Below, piece after piece: positions 1 to 4,773 of a stretch of DNA of 10,399 bases (position 1 is the stretch's first letter; every line of letters starts with the position of its first letter). Position numbers and translations under genes: made by a program. The DNA comes from an uncultured Halomicronema sp. (GTDB lineage Bacteria > Cyanobacteriota > Cyanobacteriia > Phormidesmidales > Phormidesmidaceae), in assembly GCA_937897665.1 (NCBI GenBank), contig CALCPB010000038.1, forward strand, positions 1 to 10,399. The letters are read 5' to 3'. The notes under the pieces are model-generated. The model made no database searches. It had not been told where the DNA came from and saw only the letters and a list, made by a program, of their open reading frames with translations.

Positions 1-1
1 G

Positions 2-322
2 ATTTATAGCCAAGACCAACAGCCGCAAACCATCGAGCCACTGAAAACCTCGGGCCTGCCCATTGGCATGTTGCCAGATATGCAATACCACTGGCAGCGG
101 TGTTTTATTCCTCCTGCCAGTCGGCTGTATCTCTTTAGCGATGGCGTTTATGAGATCAAACAGCACGACCAGACCATGATGAATCTGAATGACTTTTTGG
201 ATATCTTGTCAACTCATACTGCTGATCAAACAATTGATGACATTTTGAAGCAAGTCAACGATCGCACTATGGATCGAACCTTCTCAGATGATTTGTCGCT
301 GCTCGAAGTTCATCTCGATTGA
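2..322 (+). CDS. SpoIIE/PP2C-family serine phosphatase, C-terminal part (5' end outside window)
   Basis: The frame is open from the left edge and ends at TGA 320-322, giving 106 residues of a C terminus. Near the start it reads SGLPIGMLPDMQY, then LYLFSDGVYEI, and near the end FSDDLSLLEV. This order is the C-terminal half of RsbU/SpoIIE-type PP2C phosphatases: a G-P-L/I-G turn, the 'SDGv.E' strand, and a final D-D metal-binding pair in the last strand. Such enzymes are Mn/Mg-dependent phosphatases acting on phosphoserine or phosphothreonine of anti-sigma antagonists or other regulators, often as effectors of a sensor or receiver domain that here would lie upstream of the window. The target cannot be told. 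There is no clear intrinsic terminator after the stop, only a small CGCTC/GAGCG hairpin near 347-363 without a T-run. Confidence 0.85.
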   Translation: MYSQDQQPQTIEPLKTSGLPIGMLPDMQYHWQRCFIPPASRLYLFSDGVYEIKQHDQTMMNLNDFLDILSTHTADQTIDDILKQVNDRTMDRTFSDDLSLLEVHLD

Positions 323-428
323 GAACTTGACTGCGGCTGCGGCACCGCTCGCTGGGGGAGCGACGAAAGGGGGTAAATCATCTGCACAACTGGGTTAACG
401 GCTGCCCTGAGCACGATGAGCAGGCCAC

Positions 429-453
429 AAAAAAGCTCACCATAATGGCGAGC
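429..453 (-). terminator. Rho-independent terminator for the small minus-strand membrane gene
   Basis: Read on the minus strand, a 7-bp stem (447-453 with 435-441, one G-U wobble) closes a 5-nt loop and is followed directly by six U (plus-strand A-run 429-434). It lies about 110 bp beyond the stop of the 565-735 gene, which supports that gene being transcribed. Confidence 0.7.
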
Positions 454-564
454 TAATGGAGTGTAGTGAGCCGGAACAAGAGTATATTATGGGTGCGACT
501 CGGTGGGACGAAGCGGGAACAGCGGCAGTAGCGACAAGCAAATGCCGTGAAGCCTGACTTGAGT

Positions 565-735
565 TCACGATGCCAGCTGGTCAATGATGACTGCGACTGT
601 GGCGGCAAATAGGGTGATGGCAATCGCCACCCACGGACTTTGCCCTTGGGCAACTGCCAACGAAGTGATGACGCCTGCCCCTAAAGCGGCAGTAACCAAT
701 GATCCCCAAACATCCTTTTCTTGTTTCTTATACAT
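565..735 (-). CDS. Small two-helix membrane protein, conserved-looking cyanobacterial hypothetical
   Basis: A 56-residue protein begins MYKKQEKDVWGSL and ends VIIDQLAS. After a charged N terminus of about 9 residues it has two hydrophobic stretches, roughly residues 11-31 (GSLVTAALGAGVITSLAV) and 36-53 (WVAIAITLFAATVAVIID), so a hairpin membrane protein is predicted. I believe small proteins of this style occur widely in cyanobacteria, but I know no function. I chose ATG at 733-735 over the TTG 15 bases upstream because a TATACT -10-like box (755-760) would place the transcript start at or inside the longer version. No good Shine-Dalgarno is visible. The gene stands alone, with its own terminator at 429-453, and converges on the phosphatase gene. 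The overlapping plus-strand frame is a shadow. Confidence 0.65.
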   Translation of the reverse strand: MYKKQEKDVWGSLVTAALGAGVITSLAVAQGQSPWVAIAITLFAATVAVIIDQLAS

Positions 736-754
736 AGAAGCTGCGGACAAAAAG

Positions 755-760
755 AGTATA
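755..760 (-). promoter_or_regulatory. -10-like box (TATACT) upstream of the small membrane protein
   Basis: On the minus strand TATACT matches the sigma70-type -10 consensus at 5 of 6 positions and lies about 20 bases from the ATG at 735. No good -35 stands 16-18 bases away, so it would be a -10-only promoter. It helps choose the ATG start. Confidence 0.35.
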
Positions 761-987
761 AACAGCCTTCAACGTATCACCTTGAAATGACAGATCTGTA
801 TTTGTTCTGAGCAGATGATACTAAGGTTAAACTTGAGATAAGCTTCTTAACAAAGCGCCGCTTTGCGGCGAGACTCAGTGGTCGAATTGCCCGTTTGCCT
901 CGAGTCCACATTCAACAACACGCTGATTTCAGGTCTCTGTCCTGAAACAACACCCCTAGAATGAAAGCGTTTTCTGCCCTAGTCTGA

Positions 988-1020
988 CCCGATTCCCCCT
1001 TTGCGATCGGGATGCTTTTT
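988..1020 (+). terminator. Terminator-like hairpin with T-run, possibly ending a small RNA
   Basis: A 6-bp perfect stem (CCCGAT 988-993 with ATCGGG 1006-1011) closes a 12-nt loop and is followed after ATGC by five T (1016-1020). No plus-strand gene ends just upstream, so it would terminate either an uncharacterised small RNA or read-through transcription. Confidence 0.4.
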
Positions 1021-1082
1021 GAGCCCTGCCCTTGGCTGCAACTTTGGTTAGGGCGATCGCGACAGGCAAAATTTTAACTCTC

Positions 1083-1285
1083 GACTATCAGACAGCGTGT
1101 TCTCTGGGCTGCGCTACACAGCCTAGGACTGCCCTGGCAGAAGTAATACCCATGCTCTGAAACTGGACTACCCGTCGGGTCTCCGACTGGGAGGAAGCCG
1201 ACTTGTCTGTGGCGCAATTTGTAGAACGGGTATAACGCCACGCTTACACGGTTCCCCAGCTTGCCCCTACACCGTGAATATAGGC
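1083..1285 (+). ncRNA. ssrS: Structured RNA, candidate 6S RNA (ssrS)
   Basis: About 200 nt form a long rod-like fold typical of 6S RNA, which binds RNA polymerase holoenzyme and mimics an open promoter. The ends pair in blocks: CTAT 1085-1088 with ATAG 1280-1283, GTGT 1097-1100 with ACAC 1269-1272, and CTGGG 1104-1108 with CCCAG 1255-1259. The 5' arm contains GTGTTC, which resembles the conserved start of 6S. At the tip, CCC-GTCGG-GTCT-CCGAC-T-GGG (1171-1191) followed by GGAAGCC is close to the apical hairpin of E. coli 6S, which is followed by GAAGCC. A 6-bp hairpin GTGGCG/CGCCAC (1209-1214, 1236-1241) sits where the 3' side of the central bubble is expected. Length and fold fit; the identity is from memory of the family, not from an alignment. 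A GCCCCT/AGGGGGC pairing with T5 at 1316-1320 could end transcription. Confidence 0.5.
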
Positions 1286-1510
1286 GACCCAATTGTTGAT
1301 CGCTGGTCAGGGGGCTTTTTAGTTGACGCGATCGCGAGCCGTTACGGCAAGCAATTGAGAAACAATAATGTGAATTTTGATAAAACCCCCAAAAATAATA
1401 AACAGCCGTTAGAACATGGCGGGCAAAATTTTAATAGTCATCAGCGATTAACCAAATCCGCCTGCGCTCACCATGAAAGCCCCAAATGTGGATGAAACAT
1501 CATCTGTTAG

Positions 1511-1592
1511 GCTCGTTCACTGCAGCGCATTCAGATTATTTAAAGCATCAGTGATTGTAACGATTGCCTTAAGTAACCTCATGTGAACGAGC
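1511..1592. repeat. 10-bp perfect inverted repeat enclosing 62 bp, upstream of the phycobilisome-like gene
   Basis: GCTCGTTCAC (1511-1520) and GTGAACGAGC (1583-1592) are exact reverse complements. The 62-bp interior is AT-rich and has no reading frame. Five T lie at 1601-1605. It could be the two ends of a tiny non-autonomous element, a 5' leader stem-loop, or a terminator of upstream transcription. TTAG occurs just outside both arms (1507-1510, 1597-1600), but only the left copy touches its arm, so a target duplication is not shown. Confidence 0.6.
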
Positions 1593-1620
1593 TTCATTAG
1601 TTTTTGACAATTTATCCTTT

Positions 1621-1625
1621 GGAGA
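1621..1625 (+). promoter_or_regulatory. Shine-Dalgarno-like GGAGA for the phycobilisome-like gene
   Basis: GGAGA stands 12 bases before ATG 1638, slightly far but the only candidate. No other in-frame start lies between it and the ATG. Confidence 0.4.
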
Positions 1626-1637
1626 CATTTTTCAAGT

Positions 1638-2099
1638 ATGCTTTCAACCTTTAGTCAAACGGCTGCTCACGCGGATGGTCGGTTTCTCAATGACCAAGAA
1701 CTACAGGGCTTAGAGGCCTATGTCGAATCTTTTTCGGCGCGCACTCAGACCTATCAGACGTTGAGCAGTCAAGCGAATGAATTGGTGCTTCGGTCTTTGC
1801 GTAAACTGGCTCAGACCCATCGTCAAGAAGTGGTAACCCACAGTGCCAAATGCAAGCGCGATATGGATTTTGCCCTGAAAGAAATTGCGCGAGCCGTGCT
1901 GTTAGATGAGCCCGAGGGGTTTAAGCAAGATTTCTCTTTATGGATGGAAAATATCACCCGCGCCGTTCATACCAACAATGCGGCGTCGCGGGCCTATCGT
2001 TGCCTCAAGGCAGAGATTTGCACAGCCCTCCCCGGTGACCATGCGGCATTAGTGACGCCGTACCTAGATGAGCTGATCACAGCATTTTCTGGACACTGA
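1638..2099 (+). CDS. Divergent phycobilisome-family (phycobiliprotein-fold) protein
   Basis: A 153-residue protein that follows the phycobilisome protein family (globin-like alpha/beta subunits of antenna phycobiliproteins) from end to end. The N-terminal HADGRFLNDQEL matches the usual 'aDaeaRYLspgEL'. Residues 71-80, KCKRDMDFAL, match the chromophore segment 'CLRDlDyyL', so the bilin-attachment Cys (C72) and its Arg (R74) and Asp (D75) partners are present. The C-terminal AYRCLKAEI...LDELITAF matches the last helices. It is shorter than typical subunits (about 160 residues), mainly because of a gap of some ten residues just before C72, in the B-E region that flanks the bilin. There is no alpha/beta partner, linker or lyase nearby, so it is an orphan and not an antenna operon member. 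It may bind a bilin as a sensor or carrier, or be a structural paralogue; the Cys alone does not prove binding. Spacing to the downstream kinase is 487 bp. Confidence 0.75.
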   Translation: MLSTFSQTAAHADGRFLNDQELQGLEAYVESFSARTQTYQTLSSQANELVLRSLRKLAQTHRQEVVTHSAKCKRDMDFALKEIARAVLLDEPEGFKQDFSLWMENITRAVHTNNAASRAYRCLKAEICTALPGDHAALVTPYLDELITAFSGH

Positions 2100-2196
2100 T
2101 TTCCGGCAGGCGTGACGCCGTGAGTCAGGCGCAACTAGGGCAATTTGCCCTTGGCTGAACCTGAGATCCTGAGCAGTCGGCCCTGTTGGTGCGATT

Positions 2197-2215
2197 TTGG
2201 CCCAGATTGGGCCAA
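2197..2215. repeat. Perfect 8-bp hairpin, 3-nt loop
   Basis: TTGGCCCA (2197-2204) and TGGGCCAA (2208-2215) pair exactly around GAT. No T-tract follows on either strand, so it is not a standard terminator. Confidence 0.6.
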
Positions 2216-2385
2216 CTCAGTCGCCGAAACTCAACATCGAGATCTCGTGAGCATCCCTGAATCTTTACGGATTGAGCAATGCTCACAAATGACCGAATCA
2301 GGCTAGACAGATCGCCGCAGTTCATCGCGCGATCACGGTTGATGCTGCCGGTGGGCATTCGCGGGCGACCCCTTAAAATTGGTGT

Positions 2386-2427
2386 AAGCCAGGTTGATGC
2401 CGCCCTCTCGCTGCCTCAACCTGGCTT
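2386..2427. repeat. Perfect 12-bp stem-loop, 18-nt loop
   Basis: AAGCCAGGTTGA (2386-2397) and TCAACCTGGCTT (2416-2427) are exact reverse complements around a C-rich loop. No U-run follows. This length of perfect stem outside a gene is unlikely by chance and may be a palindromic repeat unit or a leader structure of the following kinase gene. Confidence 0.65.
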
Positions 2428-2586
2428 GCTGCTGCTCCTCAATATGGCAAGTTATGATGAATTACTGGCTGTTTTGTGAGTTTATGAGAGCCGTTTGACT
2501 CGGTTCGTGAGGTCAGCAGCTATCTCGGTTGAGAACCGGATTTGAATCCGAGAGCATCCCAGCCCTTAAGGACGTGATCATAAGCT

Positions 2587-3051
2587 GTGACTGCTGATCG
2601 AGAGCTGGTGATGCCGTTGGTGTCTGCCCTCTCAAGTGCTTTGCATAAGCCAGACGCCATGCCCACTGATCCAATGAGACGAATGATCGAAGAGACCACA
2701 GCCGCGTCTTCGGTGACCTCTGAGCTATTGTGTCAGACATTAGATGCGGTGCCGACAGCCGTCTACATCAAAACTAGGGAGCACCGCCTGGTATTTGTGA
2801 ATGATGCCTGTTGTCAGCTATTGGGGCGATCGCGCCGGGAGCTGATCACCGTTTCTGAGGCAGAAATTTTATCGACCGCGACGGGCCAGAGCCTGCAGCA
2901 TCAAGACGAAGCCGTTTGGCAAGGGCAATTAGCAACTGCCGCCGCTGAAGCTGAAATCCTAGTCGTACCGACGTCAGCCCCCGCAAACGGGCAGTCGCTA
3001 ACTCGCCGCACCCAGCTCGCCGCCGATGGTCGAGCACTACTGTGTTGTTAA
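2587..3051 (+). CDS. Fragment 1 of the broken kinase: N-terminal PAS domain
   Basis: 154 codons from GTG 2587 to the first premature stop (TAA 3049-3051). AAGGA at 2568-2572 lies 14 bases before GTG; ATG 2611 with a weak GAGAG upstream is an alternative start. After about 45 polar residues the sequence LDAVPTAVYIKTREHRLVFV, then NDACCQLLGRSRREL, is a PAS core in which a small ligand or redox group could bind. The segment after it (QSLTRRTQLAADGRALL) fits the last PAS strands, and the stop falls at the end of that fold. If translated alone it would be a free PAS domain without output. Confidence 0.6.
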   Translation: MTADRELVMPLVSALSSALHKPDAMPTDPMRRMIEETTAASSVTSELLCQTLDAVPTAVYIKTREHRLVFVNDACCQLLGRSRRELITVSEAEILSTATGQSLQHQDEAVWQGQLATAAAEAEILVVPTSAPANGQSLTRRTQLAADGRALLCC

Positions 3052-3111
3052 GAGCCGGCAGTAACGCCGCCGCCACTGTCCGCTAGCACTGCCAACCCTT
3101 CGCTCTGGCAA

Positions 3112-4125
3112 ATGCCTCAACTGCAGGCACTCTTAGCCAACGTGCCCGCTGTGATTTATCAGCTCTGTCGGCAGCCAGGCGGGCAGCTGCAGTTCACGTT
3201 TGTCAGTCCTGGGGCCAATGAAATTTTTGGTGTCGCGTCTAGAGCCATTCTGGTGAACGCGGAGCAAATTCTGCAGTTGTTGCACCCGCTTGACCGCCCC
3301 GCGTTTGACCACTCTTTAGCGGCCTCAGCCGCAAAGTTGACACCCTGGTACTGGGAAGGACGCTACTACCAGCCTGATGGCAAAGTGGGTTGGATTCAAA
3401 CCGCCGCCCGTCCTCAGCTTTTGCCACGGGGGGCAGTCGTTTGGGATGGCTCGATGATGGATGTGACGAGTCGCAAGCAAGTGGCCGCAGCCACTATTGA
3501 ACAAGCGGTGATGGCTCAGGCGCTAGCGGATAATGAAACGCGTTTTCGCACCCTAACCGCAGCGATTCCGGGGGCGATTGTGCAGCTCCGGGTGCACGAT
3601 CGCGACTACACGATCGATTTTGTCAGCGATCGCATCGAAGCCATTACCGGCCTCCCGCCTGCGTTGCTCATGGCCGATGCCCACGCTTGGTTTGAGCAAA
3701 TGCATCCGGCTGACTATCAGCAGCTACAGGCAACTATCAGTACCGCTGTCACGACGATGAGTGCTTGGCACTTTGAAGGGCGACTCACGACCCGCTTAGG
3801 GGAAACCCGATGGTGGCGCATTGATGCGCTGCCGGGGCCGCAAGCGGCAGGAGACATCGTTTTCTATGGCGTCGTGCTAGATGTGACTGACCGTAAAACG
3901 ATTGAAGAAGCCTATCAAGAACACGATCGCCAGTTACGGATGGCGCTGCAGGTCTCGGGCATGGGGGTTTGGACTTGGGATATGGCCACCAATCAAATGG
4001 CGTGGACGACAGAACCTGGTACGTTGTTTGAGGTCTCGGCGGTCAGTTTTTGCGATACCTTTGATGCCTATTTGCAAAATGTGCATCCGAGCGATCGTGA
4101 CTTGGTTAAAGCTGCTGTGAGCTAA
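3112..4125 (+). CDS. Fragment 2 of the broken kinase: three PAS domains (third truncated)
   Basis: 337 codons between the first and second premature stops; the frame is open from 3052, and ATG 3112 is merely the first Met after the stop, with no Shine-Dalgarno. Three PAS units are visible, at residues about 1-120 (ANVPAVIYQL to DGSMMDVTSRKQ), 140-263 (AAIPGAIVQL to YGVVLDVTDRKT) and 270-337 (LRMALQVSGMGVWTWDMATN). The last is cut in mid-fold just after HPSDRDLVKAAVS, and its remaining strands continue in the same frame beyond the stop. The HPxD and final DVTxRK motifs are typical of cyanobacterial PAS-PAC repeats. Confidence 0.6.
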   Translation: MPQLQALLANVPAVIYQLCRQPGGQLQFTFVSPGANEIFGVASRAILVNAEQILQLLHPLDRPAFDHSLAASAAKLTPWYWEGRYYQPDGKVGWIQTAARPQLLPRGAVVWDGSMMDVTSRKQVAAATIEQAVMAQALADNETRFRTLTAAIPGAIVQLRVHDRDYTIDFVSDRIEAITGLPPALLMADAHAWFEQMHPADYQQLQATISTAVTTMSAWHFEGRLTTRLGETRWWRIDALPGPQAAGDIVFYGVVLDVTDRKTIEEAYQEHDRQLRMALQVSGMGVWTWDMATNQMAWTTEPGTLFEVSAVSFCDTFDAYLQNVHPSDRDLVKAAVS

Positions 4126-4170
4126 GCTGTCATAGATGGGCAAGACTATCATATCGAATTTCGGCTGCTG

Positions 4171-4764
4171 TTGGGTGACGATACTGTGCTTTGGTTTGGC
4201 GAACGGGGCGGGGTGTGGCGAAACCTTGATGGGATGCTGCTGGGCCTCATGGGCACGGTGCTGGATATCACCGATCGCATGACGGCGAGTGCGGCTCTAA
4301 AGGAAAGTGAGGAACGCAATCGCACGTTAATCAACAACATTCCAGGGGCAGTCTATCGCTGCAAAGCGGATAAAGATTGGACGCTGATTTTTCAGAGTGA
4401 TGCCATCTTTAACGTGACTGGCTATGCCATTGATCATCCGATTCATCACGAAGACTGGCGACTCATTCATCCCGACGATCGCGCGCGCGTCGATCACGAG
4501 ACTACCGCCGCGATCGCTCAGCGCCAACCCTTCGAGGTGGAATATCGCTTGCTGCATGCCGATGGCGGCATTCGCTGGGTGCTCGAAACCGGTCAGCCGA
4601 TCACTGACGCGACGGGCACTGTCCAGCTAATTGACGGCGTGTTGACAGACATTACCCGTCGTAAGCAATCGGAGACCCGTCTGCAAGACCTCGCAAGTCG
4701 CGAGGGGCTCATCAACCGTATCTCTAACCAAATTCGGGAGTCTTTGGAACTACAGCCCATTTAG
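4171..4764 (+). CDS. Fragment 3 of the broken kinase: end of one PAS plus a complete PAS
   Basis: The frame is open from 4126 to TAG 4762-4764. TTG 4171 is only the first start-like codon; the homologous coding begins directly after the stop (AVIDGQDYHIEFRLL). It holds the C-terminal strands of PAS four (GLMGTVLDITDRM), a full PAS five (INNIPGAVYRCKADKDW to DGVLTDITRRKQ), and the first helix of the GAF domain (GLINRISNQIRESLELQPI). Independent translation seems unlikely because the start would fall inside a PAS fold with no ribosome site. Confidence 0.5.
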   Translation: MGDDTVLWFGERGGVWRNLDGMLLGLMGTVLDITDRMTASAALKESEERNRTLINNIPGAVYRCKADKDWTLIFQSDAIFNVTGYAIDHPIHHEDWRLIHPDDRARVDHETTAAIAQRQPFEVEYRLLHADGGIRWVLETGQPITDATGTVQLIDGVLTDITRRKQSETRLQDLASREGLINRISNQIRESLELQPI

Positions 4765-4773
4765 CAAACGACG

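Larger units (their letters stand above)
736..1082. other. Hairpin-rich intergenic stretch without a convincing gene
   Basis: No coding frame here looks real. Four structures follow each other on the plus strand: CGCCGC-TTT-GCGGCG (856-870), GACTC/GAGTC (872-876 with 902-906), TTTCAGG-N7-CCTGAAA (927-947), and CCCGAT/ATCGGG with a T-run (988-1020). The spacing and the terminal T-run suggest a small RNA of roughly 170 nt. I recognise no family, and no strong promoter is obvious. A HIP1 octamer sits at 1053-1060, just before the 6S-like RNA. Confidence 0.5.
1286..1637. other. Intergenic region between the 6S-like RNA and the phycobilisome-like gene
   Basis: No coding frame here is convincing. 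It holds the T5 tract at 1316-1320, a HIP1 octamer (1328-1335), an AT-rich stretch around 1350-1440, a 13-nt exact copy (1422-1434) of a sequence just upstream of the 6S-like RNA (1065-1077), and the 82-bp stem-loop 1511-1592. A TTGACA-like hexamer at 1604-1609 lies close to the next start codon. Confidence 0.5.
2100..2586. other. 487-bp hairpin-rich gap with no supported gene
   Basis: Small open frames exist but resemble no known protein. The stretch contains several strong inverted repeats: AGGGC/GCCCT around 2134-2148, TTGGCCCA/TGGGCCAA (2197-2215), the palindrome CGAGATCTCG near 2240, TGAGCA-A-TGCTCA near 2274-2286, and a 12-bp stem at 2386-2427. None is followed by a proper T-run. The density of stems suggests a structured leader, small mobile-element remnants or repeat debris. 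Confidence 0.5.

Noticed and set aside
1140..1250. Cobalamin riboswitch-like words (GTGGCGCAATTTGT)
   Set aside because: The required conserved blocks in order are not present, and no B12-related gene follows; the long-range pairings fit a 6S-like rod better.
1074..1292. Minus-strand 72-codon frame
   Set aside because: It lies over the structured RNA, is rich in Arg/Cys and resembles no protein.
1274..1495. Plus-strand 73-codon frame
   Set aside because: Asn/Lys-rich with no fold pattern, no ribosome site and AT-rich non-coding composition.
2279..2479. Plus-strand 66-codon frame in the gap before the kinase
   Set aside because: It runs through the 12-bp stem-loop and shows no recognisable protein pattern.
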